This document shows positions 1-7,679 of a stretch of DNA of 64,000 bases, in pieces (the stretch's first letter is position 1; every line of letters starts with the position of its first letter). The stretch comes from Lachnospiraceae bacterium (lineage in GTDB: Bacteria > Bacillota > Clostridia > Lachnospirales > Lachnospiraceae), in NCBI GenBank assembly GCA_017399685.1, contig JAFQBM010000003.1, forward strand, positions 1-64,000, read 5' to 3'. The notes beneath the pieces were generated by a model. The model did not search any database, had not been told where the DNA came from, and saw only the letters and a list, made by a program, of their open reading frames with translations. The translations under genes were made by a program, and so were the position numbers.

Positions 1-379
1 AAACTACACTATATATGAAAATCTGGAAATCCCATTACTAGCAAAAAATACAAAAAGGAAAGAAAGAAAAAAACTGATTTTAGATTATGCAAAGCGATTA
101 GAAATCGATGAACTGTTAACCAAATACCCCTATCAGATTTCCGGCGGTCAACAACAAAGAGCCGCCATCGTAAGAGCCATGGTTGCAGACAATTCCGTGA
201 TTCTTGCAGACGAACCTACCGGTGCATTAGATTCCCGTAATTCCAAGGAATTCATGAATCACATGCTTATGCTGAAAGAATTGAAAAAAACTATTATTAT
301 GGTGACTCACGATGAAAAGATTGCAAGGTACAGTGACCGAATCATTTATTTAAAAGATGGAGAAATCATAGAATCTTGA
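1..379 (+). CDS. ABC transporter ATPase, C-terminal part (left-edge partial)
   Basis: The gene runs in from the left edge; about 125 codons remain, ending at TGA 377-379. Visible ABC elements are the signature ISGGQQQRAAI, the Walker B stretch VILADEP with D-loop GALDS, and the switch histidine in VTHDE. The short C-terminus directly after the H-loop is typical of the MacB/LolD/BceA type, whose ATPases pair with FtsX-like permeases to export or expel peptides and lipids (family knowledge). No permease follows: the next gene on this strand starts 450 bases later and is of ABC-2 type, so the partner must lie upstream of the window or be missing. The family is certain; the substrate is unknown. 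Confidence 0.93.
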   Translation, partial: NYTIYENLEIPLLAKNTKRKERKKLILDYAKRLEIDELLTKYPYQISGGQQQRAAIVRAMVADNSVILADEPTGALDSRNSKEFMNHMLMLKELKKTIIMVTHDEKIARYSDRIIYLKDGEIIES

Positions 380-431
380 TTGCATAAACAAAAAACAGAG
401 ACCGCCGAAATAGTAAAGTACTTTTTTTGAT

Positions 432-515
432 ATGATTCCCCTTAAGAAAAAGAAGGAAGTAAAACCGGAGTCGTGGGGGTTCTGGCAAGCTGGTTGTATT
501 TTTGGGTATGTATGA
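432..515 (+). CDS. possible 27-codon peptide, Lys-rich N-terminus and Trp/Cys C-terminus
   Basis: This is a short open frame from ATG to TGA with in-frame stops just upstream (411-416). The peptide begins with a basic stretch (four lysines in a row, then E-V-K-P-E) and ends with S-W-G-F-W, a single Cys and I-F-G-Y-V. A charged leader and an aromatic tail with one Cys would suit a precursor for the nearby exporter and S8 protease. No good ribosome site precedes it, and it lies upstream of the operator-like repeat, so it may be chance. I do not recognise a family. The rest of 380-828 shows no gene. Confidence 0.18.
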   Translation: MIPLKKKKEVKPESWGFWQAGCIFGYV

Positions 516-608
516 GGGTGGCAATGAGAAAGGAATAAAGATGGGTGTTATGTCTGCATAGTGATTTAACTCAAAGTAATACAAAATGTGGATGAAAAAT
601 TAATTAAA

Positions 609-641
609 TGTCGTTCATACAAAAATTCTGTCGTTCATACA
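609..641 (+). promoter_or_regulatory. direct-repeat operator, possible LytTR regulator site
   Basis: The 13-mer TGTCGTTCATACA occurs at 609-621 and, except for its last flanking base context, again at 629-641, a period of 20 bases or about two helical turns. LytTR-type regulators (AgrA, ComE, PlnC) bind paired direct repeats of about 9 bases with a 20-22 base period, and GTTCAT resembles the core of several such sites (family knowledge). A weak -10 (TAAGAT, 672-677) lies 30 bases beyond the second repeat, about the usual distance for activation. The LytTR regulator at 6579-7277 is the obvious candidate ligand (inference). Confidence 0.5.
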
Positions 642-828
642 TTTTGGCTTGCGTATTTCAGTAGCTTGAAGTAAGATGAAAATATTGGCTAAAATGATGA
701 AATTCTATTTTTTTGCTGTGAGTAATGAATAGCACATATCCCCCTATTTGAAATGGGGTTGCTAACTTGAGGTTTCGTTTGTTTTGCAGATTTTTGAAAA
801 AACTTATTATATCAGGGAGGATATAAAG

Positions 829-1899
829 ATGCTGGCAATTATAAGGCAGGAGTGGAAGGGGCATTTAAAGAACCCTTTATTTTATTTGGGAATTATATTA
901 GTTGGATGGACAATGTATAGCTCTCTTCAGGGATATTTATTTACTTATCTGGATGAAGATATGCAGATAGAGGAAAAAAGTCCCTATGAGGCAGATGTAA
1001 TGGATGGGTATATTCCTTATACGGAAGAAGAAATACAAAAACATTATGATGAAGAGTTTGAAAGTCTCAAAAGGGAATTGACAAACGTTTATTTTGGTTA
1101 TTCTGAAAGTGAAGCAGAGGAGATTGTTACCTATTTAAAAGAAAGTGGTATGACAATTAAAGAAATGGGCGAATATATGGAGGAAAAGTATGATTTCCCA
1201 AATGCAGAGTTAGGTTTTATACCACCTGATACAAAAAAGGTGACGGTAGCTGAAGCAAACGAATATATGAAACAGGCATTGGATGAACATACATTTACCT
1301 ATTATTTTTCTTTAAAATATGCAGACCTTTTAACCGTTGAAATGCTTATCTTTTGTATTGTATTGTTCGTTTTTTCTTTTATGTTTGAAAGTAAGCAGGA
1401 TATTTATGAACTATTACATACGAAACCTTTAAAATCGGGAGCTTATGTCTGGGGAAAAGTATTAGGAAATATGTCAGTTGCAGTATTTGTAATTATCGTA
1501 ATCACAGCAGTTATGAATATATGTGTGGTTCAACATTGTATTAAGGAGAATTTACCATATAGTATCTGGGATATGTGGATGAGACTGGGGTTGTTCTTAC
1601 TTCCTTCTTTATTTGTAATTATTGCGACTTATTTTTTTGTTTCCGTATTGTTTAAGAATGCAATACCGGCAGTTCCGGTTCTTATTTTATATATGATCTA
1701 TTCTAACATGGGAAGAGTAGAGGCGGATGGAAGTTTTAGTTATCATCTTAGACCGTTAAGTTTATGTATCCGGTGTCCGGAAGTATTTTTTGAAAATACC
1801 ATTTACGATGCCATGTTTATCAATCAGGCGGCTATCATACTGCTTGGAATTGTTCTGTGTCTGGTAGCAAATAAAATTTGGAATCGGAGGAGAGTATAA
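829..1899 (+). CDS. ABC-2 type transporter permease
   Basis: The 356-residue membrane protein has one hydrophobic segment near residues 14-32, a charged extracytoplasmic domain (about 35-160) and about five further segments from residue 165 to the end. This is the ABC-2/NatB layout in which the first two helices are split by an external domain. I chose ATG 829 because AGGGAGG (814-820) sits nine bases upstream; an in-frame TTG at 784 has no ribosome site. The next gene begins two bases after the stop. Together with the second permease and the ATPase at 2697 it probably forms an exporter of the LanFEG/BcrAB immunity kind (inference). The direct repeat at 609-641 may control it. Confidence 0.85.
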   Translation: MLAIIRQEWKGHLKNPLFYLGIILVGWTMYSSLQGYLFTYLDEDMQIEEKSPYEADVMDGYIPYTEEEIQKHYDEEFESLKRELTNVYFGYSESEAEEIVTYLKESGMTIKEMGEYMEEKYDFPNAELGFIPPDTKKVTVAEANEYMKQALDEHTFTYYFSLKYADLLTVEMLIFCIVLFVFSFMFESKQDIYELLHTKPLKSGAYVWGKVLGNMSVAVFVIIVITAVMNICVVQHCIKENLPYSIWDMWMRLGLFLLPSLFVIIATYFFVSVLFKNAIPAVPVLILYMIYSNMGRVEADGSFSYHLRPLSLCIRCPEVFFENTIYDAMFINQAAIILLGIVLCLVANKIWNRRRV

Positions 1900-1901
1900 G
1901 G

Positions 1902-2585
1902 GTGCAGGAAATAAAAATAGTGTTATCGAAATATAAGGTATTATTAATTAGTGTTTTTCTGATTGTGTTTGCTATTATTTTCCCTGTGGAAAGTAATTGT
2001 GATATTGGCACTTTGATAGATGCCCATGTGATTTCACTGGTAGCAATTCTGTGTGGATGTAATATTATGTATCAGGAATTATATGGTGATTTAAAAGATG
2101 TTTTTGGTAAAATGGGGTACAGAAAAAATTTTAGAACCTTACTTCGAAGAATTTTAATACAATGGATTGGTTTGTTAGTGCTTTCGGTAGGTTTTTATTG
2201 GATGTTTTTTTTAAGAAATCTTTCTATTGAAAATAGTATTCTTATAGAATTTTTACAGGCACTTTTTGCAATTGCCGTGAGTATCTTTTTCTTTACTGTT
2301 TTGTCGGTATTTACAACCTGTCTGTTTAAGAACCAGTGGGCCGGAATGGGAATTTCATTTGTAATATACCAGTTTTTTAACTCTACCGGAGCAGAAAAAC
2401 TGTTAAAACCACAATGGAATATTAGGGCATATTCTTTAGACTCTGAAAATATGACAGATGCGCAATGGATGACCGGAAAATGTGTCTTCTTTCTCATAGC
2501 CTGTATCTTGCTTTTGATAGTTCGGAGGATTATGGCGGTGTCCAGAGAAGGGGTAGTAATAAAGGAGAAACATAAAAAGTGGTAA
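1902..2585 (+). CDS. ABC-2 type transporter permease (second subunit)
   Basis: This 227-residue hydrophobic protein has about six predicted membrane segments and little extramembrane sequence. I place the start at GTG 1902, eleven bases after GGAGG (1886-1890) and just past the stop of the upstream permease; the in-frame TTG 1878 would put that ribosome site inside the gene. It is the second, smaller permease of the locus and is followed after about 110 bases by the ATPase. Paired permeases of unequal size with one ATPase are typical of self-immunity exporters in peptide-antibiotic loci (family knowledge). No sequence feature identifies the substrate. Confidence 0.8.
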   Translation: MQEIKIVLSKYKVLLISVFLIVFAIIFPVESNCDIGTLIDAHVISLVAILCGCNIMYQELYGDLKDVFGKMGYRKNFRTLLRRILIQWIGLLVLSVGFYWMFFLRNLSIENSILIEFLQALFAIAVSIFFFTVLSVFTTCLFKNQWAGMGISFVIYQFFNSTGAEKLLKPQWNIRAYSLDSENMTDAQWMTGKCVFFLIACILLLIVRRIMAVSREGVVIKEKHKKW

Positions 2586-2696
2586 AGGGCATAATGAAAT
2601 GATAAAAGAAGGGAATAAGGGAAAGGAAAAGTGCAGATGGTTCATTCTTTCGATTTGTTTATTTGGGCAGATTCGTAAAGAGGACTTGCGATATGC

Positions 2697-3566
2697 ATGG
2701 GTATAAAAATGAAGATAGAAGTTAGAGATTTAGAAGTAGAATTTAAAAATGGTACAAAAGCAGTAGATGGGGTTTCTCTTGAGATAGAAAATGGTATTTT
2801 TGGACTACTGGGCGAAAATGGTGCAGGTAAAACAACTTTAATGAGGGTTTTGACCACATTGCTTCCAATTTCTTCTGGAACGGTTACCTTTGATGGTGTA
2901 CCGGTAGTGCCGGAAAATTATTGTGAAATACAAAAAATCATAGGTTATTTACCACAGGAATTAGTATTATATCCCCAATTAAGAGTAAGAGAAGCTTTGG
3001 AATACTTAGGCAGTTTAAGTGGATTAACAAAAGCACAATGTAAGGAAAAAATTGATTATTATTTGGAACGTACTAATTTAAAGGAACATCAGAAGAAAAA
3101 AATCAGACAGCTTTCCGGAGGAATGAAAAGAAGAGTTGGTCTGATTCAGGCTATGATGGGAGATCCAAAGATATTGGTTGTGGATGAGCCTACCACCGGA
3201 TTGGACCCGGAAGAACGTATCCGAATCCGAAATCTATTAGTAGAATTTGCAAAGGATCGAGTGGTGTTGTTTTCCACACATGTAATAGAAGATATTGGAG
3301 CGACATGTAAAAATCTGGCTATTATGAAAAAAGGAAAAATTCTTTATCAGGGTACGGTGGCAGACCTGTTAAGACAGAGCCAGGGGCATATCAGGACAGT
3401 AGAGGTTCAGACGGAAGAGGAAGTAAGCAAACTGAACAAGAGTATACGATATGTGCAAAGCAATATACGGAAAACGGAATTGCGGTTAAAATTATTTGTC
3501 CGGAAGTATCAAGTGAGGTGGATGGTAACGAAAGGGTTGTTTTGGAAGATGCATATATGTATATGA
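2697..3566 (+). CDS. ABC-2 type transporter ATPase with frameshifted C-terminus
   Basis: The first 240 residues form a normal ABC ATPase: Walker A GLLGENGAGKTT, signature LSGGMKRR, Walker B ILVVDEPTTGLDP and switch THV. It should energise the two permeases upstream. After about residue 245 the sequence stops resembling the family. Frame 2 from about 3434 instead reads a natural tail (E-Q-E-Y-T-I-C-A-K ... L-E-D-A-Y-M-Y-M-M-N-K) ending at TAG 3575-3577. A one-base loss between about 3411 and 3440 therefore best explains the present end at 3566. The nucleotide-binding domain is complete, so activity may survive. The start could also be ATG 2709. Confidence 0.88.
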   Translation: MGIKMKIEVRDLEVEFKNGTKAVDGVSLEIENGIFGLLGENGAGKTTLMRVLTTLLPISSGTVTFDGVPVVPENYCEIQKIIGYLPQELVLYPQLRVREALEYLGSLSGLTKAQCKEKIDYYLERTNLKEHQKKKIRQLSGGMKRRVGLIQAMMGDPKILVVDEPTTGLDPEERIRIRNLLVEFAKDRVVLFSTHVIEDIGATCKNLAIMKKGKILYQGTVADLLRQSQGHIRTVEVQTEEEVSKLNKSIRYVQSNIRKTELRLKLFVRKYQVRWMVTKGLFWKMHICI

Positions 3567-3626
3567 TGAATAAATAGCTATGATAAGCAGAGTTTTCAAG
3601 ATAGGCTGAGAATCACGGAAATATAA

Positions 3627-3727
3627 ATGGGGCTGTTGCATGAAGTAAAATAGAGACAGGATATGGAAGAACCGGTTTGGAAGATGCCTGTATTCTGTAG
3701 AAGTTTTTCTAAGTGCGACAACCCCAT
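3627..3727. mobile_element. short MITE-like remnant with terminal inverted repeats
   Basis: The ends ATGGGGCTGTTGCA (3627-3640) and TGCGACAACCCCAT (3714-3727) are inverted repeats matching at 12 of 14 positions, enclosing about 73 bases without a gene. GGGGCTGTTGCA/GGGGCTGTCGCA-type ends are common on insertion sequences of low-GC Gram-positives, so this looks like a non-autonomous or deleted copy lying between the ATPase and the ABC exporter. A flanking AT occurs on both sides, too short to prove a target duplication. The loop is too long for a simple terminator. Confidence 0.55.
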
Positions 3728-3762
3728 TTGTCAACTAATAGGGAGGATTTAAATAATATACT

Positions 3763-5448
3763 ATGGTAGATAAACAGGCAGTTAGGTTTTATTTAAAAAG
3801 ATTAAAAAGTTTAAAAAAACATATTGTAATTATGGCATTGCAAATGCTTTTGGTTGCAATTATAAATATTATTCTTGCATATTTGTATATGAAAGCAATA
3901 GATCAAATCGCAGATGGAAAAATATTTTATACGGTAATGATGGTGGCAGGTTATTTTGGATTAAGTGTAATAGTGGGATTTATGGAGCGACAAATGAGTG
4001 TATATGCAACAAAGATGACCACCCGCTTAGAGTATGAATTACAAAATGAGATATTTGAAAAAATGTTAAAACAAAAGGGGAATTTTTATACAGAAAATAA
4101 GTCGGGAGAGTTCATGACTTATTTGTTTAGTGATGCCATGGCAATATCAGGATTTATTTCCGAAACTTTTTTAAAGGTAGTTATGGACGTATTAAAGGGT
4201 ATTGGAATGGTGATATTTCTTATTTTTTTAAGATGGGAATTATTGCTTTTAATCATTGGTTTTCAGCCTGTAATCTGGTTAATGCAAAAGGGGATGCAAA
4301 GAAAAATATTTCAGATATCAGAACAAAACCGAAGTATTTTAGTTGAATATATTAGTAAAACAAAAGAATATTGTACTAATTTTTTAAATATAGTTATGCT
4401 TTCTTCTGAAAAATATTTTAAAACAGAATATACAGGAATTTTGAAGAAGCAAAAGGAAAGTGAAATTCAAAAAAGTAAAGTGGAGAGTTTGAATGGATGG
4501 TTATTGAAGTTGGTTTATCTTTTACCTATGTGTGCGATTATTATTTTAGGCAGTTATGAAATAAATAAAGGGGTTTTGACGGTAGGCGGTCTGTTATTGT
4601 TTTTACAGTATGCCGGTGAGGTTTTTGCCCCATTTCAAAATATTTATGAAATGATATTTGAGTTTACGGAATTAATTCCTTCCTTTCAAAGGTTGCAAAA
4701 TTTGTTGGAACATAAGCTTGATAAGGAAGTAATGGAATATAGCGGAGAAAGTATTTATAGCATAGGAATGAAAAAGGCAAAATTTTCTTATGAAAAAGGA
4801 AAACCAATATTGAGGAGTATTTCATTTTCGCTTGAAAAAGGATATTCTTATGCATTTATTGGAGAGAGCGGTTGTGAAAAAAGTACAGTCTGTAAGTTAT
4901 TATTAGGTTTGTGGGAGTTAGATAGTGGAAATATAATGGTAAATGGAAAAAAAATAGAGTCTGATGTTTCATTGCGGGATTCTATTACATATATTTCACA
5001 GGAGAATTTTATCTTAAATGATACTATTTATAATAACATTGTTTTGGATTCGAAAGATGTAACACAAGCTAAATTTCAACAGGTATTGAAGATTTCTGGG
5101 CTTTGGGATATGGTAAATGGATTAGAGTTGAAAGAAAATACAATGATGGGAGATAATGGTGTGTTGTTTTCAGGAGGACAAAATCACCGCATTGCTATCG
5201 CAAGAGCATTAATAAAGGATAAACCTATTGTTATATTGGATGAACCTACTGCATCATTAGATAAAAATATGGAGCAAAGAATCATGAAAGATGTTTTTGA
5301 GATATTCCAAAACAAAATAGTAATGGTTATTACGCATAATTCCGATGTGAGCCGGTGGTGTGATTACATTTATGAGATAGGACAGGGAAAATTAATTGGA
5401 AAGAAGGTAGGAAGTAAAAATGAAATCTGTAAAAATTGCCATAATTGA
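3763..5448 (+). CDS. ABC exporter (fused membrane and ATPase domains), altered Walker A
   Basis: The 561-residue protein has a six-helix exporter membrane domain (about 15-300) and an ATPase domain (about 330-550), the layout of peptide and lipid exporters such as MsbA or lanthipeptide transporters without a peptidase domain. The Q-loop (YISQEN), signature (FSGGQ, 469-473), Walker B (IVILDEPTASLD) and switch histidine (ITHN) are present. Walker A, however, reads GESGCEKST (367-375): the invariant Gly before Lys is Glu, codon GAA where GGA would restore it. This probably cripples ATP binding. GGGAGG lies 17 bases before the ATG, which is long. The S8 protease overlaps its 3' end, suggesting coupled translation. 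Confidence 0.88.
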   Translation: MVDKQAVRFYLKRLKSLKKHIVIMALQMLLVAIINIILAYLYMKAIDQIADGKIFYTVMMVAGYFGLSVIVGFMERQMSVYATKMTTRLEYELQNEIFEKMLKQKGNFYTENKSGEFMTYLFSDAMAISGFISETFLKVVMDVLKGIGMVIFLIFLRWELLLLIIGFQPVIWLMQKGMQRKIFQISEQNRSILVEYISKTKEYCTNFLNIVMLSSEKYFKTEYTGILKKQKESEIQKSKVESLNGWLLKLVYLLPMCAIIILGSYEINKGVLTVGGLLLFLQYAGEVFAPFQNIYEMIFEFTELIPSFQRLQNLLEHKLDKEVMEYSGESIYSIGMKKAKFSYEKGKPILRSISFSLEKGYSYAFIGESGCEKSTVCKLLLGLWELDSGNIMVNGKKIESDVSLRDSITYISQENFILNDTIYNNIVLDSKDVTQAKFQQVLKISGLWDMVNGLELKENTMMGDNGVLFSGGQNHRIAIARALIKDKPIVILDEPTASLDKNMEQRIMKDVFEIFQNKIVMVITHNSDVSRWCDYIYEIGQGKLIGKKVGSKNEICKNCHN

Positions 5449-6379
5449 TACGGGAGTAGATAAAAAATTCATAAATAGTGCTGGTATCATTGGTGGCGTT
5501 TCTTATTATATCAAGGATTCTGATTTATATATGAGCGATGAATATCATGATGTGAATGGTCATGGAAGCAGTTGTGCATATATTATTCAGAAACATTGTC
5601 CTAATGCATTATTGTATATAGTAAAAATTACCCAGCATGACAGTGGCATTTCGTCTTCTTTATTACTGCTAGAGGCATTGAAACATCTGCTGTTAGTAGA
5701 TGTTGATATTATTAGTATCAGCATGAGCGTTAAAGGTGGAAATTACAAAGAAGATATAAAGGAAATAATGGGTCAGTTAAAAAGACAAGGTAAAATAATA
5801 GTTGTGTCTGTTCAAAATGGAAAATTTGACAGCTTTCCGGCAAATCTAAAGGAATGTCTTGGAGTAAGGGGAGAATTAATAAAAGGATATAACTATATTT
5901 ATGATAATAAAGAAAAGGTTCAGATTATTTGTGACAATGTTCCGGAACTTGTTCCAACTATGGAAGGAGGTTATGAATGGTTTTGGGGAAATAGCAAAGC
6001 AACAGCATACATGAGTGCGATGATTGGAACGATTATTTGTGAAAATGGAAAGCAAGAAATAGAGGAAAATTTGATAAAAGATTCTAAAAAGGAATTTGTT
6101 GATAATGAGGAAAAAGGAAATATGGGATGGGGGAAATTAGAGGAAAGTGTGTTTCAAAAGGTGAGTCCTTTTATTTACCAATATACAACAGACTATGATG
6201 GAAGCAAAGACAGGATTCTCTTAGATGATAAAATTAGGAGATTATATGATATTGATAATTTTTTAAAAGAGTGTGAAGCGGTTTTAAAAATTACAATTTC
6301 GTATGATAAATTACAGTTTTCTGATTTTTTTTCTGTAAGAACAATAGTTCATTATTTTGCTGGGAAGCTTCAGGAATAA
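5420..6379 (+). CDS. subtilisin-like serine protease (peptidase S8), cytoplasmic
   Basis: All three catalytic sites of family S8 are visible: Asp10 in IIDTG, His48 in NGHGSS, and Ser192 in GNSKATAY (usually GTSxAxP). Asn133 in VQNG fits the oxyanion-hole residue and is followed by the usual F-P-A. At 319 residues, with no signal peptide or propeptide, it should act inside the cell. Cytoplasmic S8 proteases next to ABC exporters commonly trim leaders from ribosomally made peptides, as LanP does (family knowledge); that role is inferred here. It starts inside the end of the exporter gene (29-base overlap, ribosome site GGTAGGAAGT), so the two are probably co-translated. The C-terminal third has no recognisable domain. 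Confidence 0.88.
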   Translation: MKSVKIAIIDTGVDKKFINSAGIIGGVSYYIKDSDLYMSDEYHDVNGHGSSCAYIIQKHCPNALLYIVKITQHDSGISSSLLLLEALKHLLLVDVDIISISMSVKGGNYKEDIKEIMGQLKRQGKIIVVSVQNGKFDSFPANLKECLGVRGELIKGYNYIYDNKEKVQIICDNVPELVPTMEGGYEWFWGNSKATAYMSAMIGTIICENGKQEIEENLIKDSKKEFVDNEEKGNMGWGKLEESVFQKVSPFIYQYTTDYDGSKDRILLDDKIRRLYDIDNFLKECEAVLKITISYDKLQFSDFFSVRTIVHYFAGKLQE

Positions 6380-6578
6380 TTCATGTTTTGTTTTTTTTGA
6401 ATTTCTTCTTAAAATAGAGGAAATATCAAATAATAGATTGTTTGTATTGTATTTAAATTTCCCAATCATTTTTTTGAAATATTGTTCTAAATAGTTTTTT
6501 CAAAATTTTATGGCGGATTTTCTATAATATAGTATAATTTAATGATAGGAAAAATTTTGAGGATAAAGGGAGAAACAC

Positions 6579-7277
6579 ATGATAAAAATAGGAATTTGCG
6601 ATGATGAGCCTGTTATATCAAGAGCATTAATGAAAATGATGAAAGAATGCTTAAAGGAATGGGATGTTGATACACAAATACTAGAATTTGATTCTGGAGA
6701 AAAAGTATTGAAAGTAGCAAAAGATTTGGATGTTTTGTTTCTTGATATTAGAATGCCAGACATGGATGGAATTGAGGTAGGGCACAAAATTAAAAACATG
6801 AACGCAGAGTGTAAAATTATTATGGCTACATGTGAACTTAAGAGGTTTAAAGAAGTATTTAAATTTTCTGCTTTTGATTATATTACAAAACCATTTAATA
6901 AAATAGAAGTTGGATTAGTGTTACGCCGTGTGATAGGAGAACTTCAAAATATGAAGACCTTAGAAGTATATAAGGACAGGGTTATGTATGAGGTATATTT
7001 AAAGGATATTAAGTATATGAGTGCTATAGATAGTTCTACAGAAATCATGCTAAAATCGGGAGTATTTCGCAAAGAAACATCTTTGAAAGAATTGGAAAAA
7101 ATATTAGATAAAAAGTACTTCTTTCGAATTAATAGAAAATGTATTATAAACTTTAGATGGGTTCAGGATTTTGAACAGGATGTTGTATTTATAGATGGAC
7201 TTCGATTTAAAATTTCAGTTAGGAGAAGGAAGGAATTTTTAATGAGTTATTTGTCATATGTTGCTGATTTTAAGTAA
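6579..7277 (+). CDS. LytTR-family response regulator (orphan)
   Basis: The 232-residue protein has an N-terminal receiver with acidic pair D8-D9, phosphoacceptor D56 in FLDIRMPDMDG and K104 in TKPF, followed by a LytTR DNA-binding domain (about 130-230). Such regulators usually pair with a six-helix GHKL sensor kinase in peptide quorum sensing or bacteriocin control; no kinase gene lies next to it here. A ribosome site AAGGGAG precedes the ATG, and a TATAAT box (6533-6538) lies about 45 bases upstream. It follows the S8 protease by 199 bases on the same strand. It is the natural candidate to bind the direct repeat at 609-641 (inference). Confidence 0.93.
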   Translation: MIKIGICDDEPVISRALMKMMKECLKEWDVDTQILEFDSGEKVLKVAKDLDVLFLDIRMPDMDGIEVGHKIKNMNAECKIIMATCELKRFKEVFKFSAFDYITKPFNKIEVGLVLRRVIGELQNMKTLEVYKDRVMYEVYLKDIKYMSAIDSSTEIMLKSGVFRKETSLKELEKILDKKYFFRINRKCIINFRWVQDFEQDVVFIDGLRFKISVRRRKEFLMSYLSYVADFK

Positions 7278-7300
7278 ATATATTTAATTGTATAAAGTGG

Positions 7301-7328
7301 GATTTGCAGAGCAGTGCAAATCTTTTTT
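7301..7328 (+). terminator. rho-independent terminator after the LytTR gene
   Basis: An 8 bp perfect stem GATTTGCA/TGCAAATC (7301-7308, 7315-7322) with a six-base loop is followed by six T. Confidence 0.85.
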
Positions 7329-7331
7329 GGG

Positions 7332-7360
7332 TTGTATATTTTCTGATATTTTGGTATATT
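7332..7360 (+). promoter_or_regulatory. sigma-A type promoter for the 7386 gene
   Basis: TTGTAT (7332-7337), 17-base spacer and TATATT (7355-7360) lie directly after the terminator and 25 bases before the start codon. Confidence 0.6.
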
Positions 7361-7385
7361 GTAAATCAGAAAGGATTGTGACGAT

Positions 7386-7658
7386 ATGTTTCGTGTTTGG
7401 GGTAAACTAATAAAGGACAACCGGCTTCTTAAGGATACGGTGGTGAATGTGGACGAGGATTTGAGCCGTACGAAGAAAGTGTACCGGAGCCTGGAATTGA
7501 TTTGTTATGAATTTGATTTACAACAACCTATTTGGCTGGAAAAAAATATAAAAGAATTTCTTCTTCATGATAAAACAAGATTTACAAGGGATAGTTTTAT
7601 TGAGGATGTCCCTTTTGATTATCTGGAATTTCATTTGATAGAAGAAGACGAATTTTGA
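7386..7658 (+). CDS. hypothetical protein, 90 residues
   Basis: This is a small soluble protein with no membrane segment. Its N-terminus is basic and its C-terminus acidic (ends E-E-D-E-F). It has its own promoter-like sequence and a ribosome site (AAAGGA, about 7370), and is followed after 21 bases by the M15 peptidase gene, so the two are likely co-transcribed. I do not recognise the family. Helical periodicity and many charged residues suggest a small cytoplasmic regulatory or structural protein, but nothing specific can be claimed. Confidence 0.7.
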   Translation: MFRVWGKLIKDNRLLKDTVVNVDEDLSRTKKVYRSLELICYEFDLQQPIWLEKNIKEFLLHDKTRFTRDSFIEDVPFDYLEFHLIEEDEF

Positions 7659-7679
7659 TGAAAGTGGAAGGTGATGGAA

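Noticed and set aside
2599-2706. 35-codon frame between the second ABC-2 permease and the ATPase
   Set aside because: It is basic and hydrophobic, with only a weak ribosome site, and overlaps the ATPase start; it may act in coupling but there is too little support to list it as a gene.
3405-3577. Programmed ribosomal frameshift in the ATPase gene
   Set aside because: No slippery heptamer or downstream stem is visible at the shift region, and a simple deletion explains the data.
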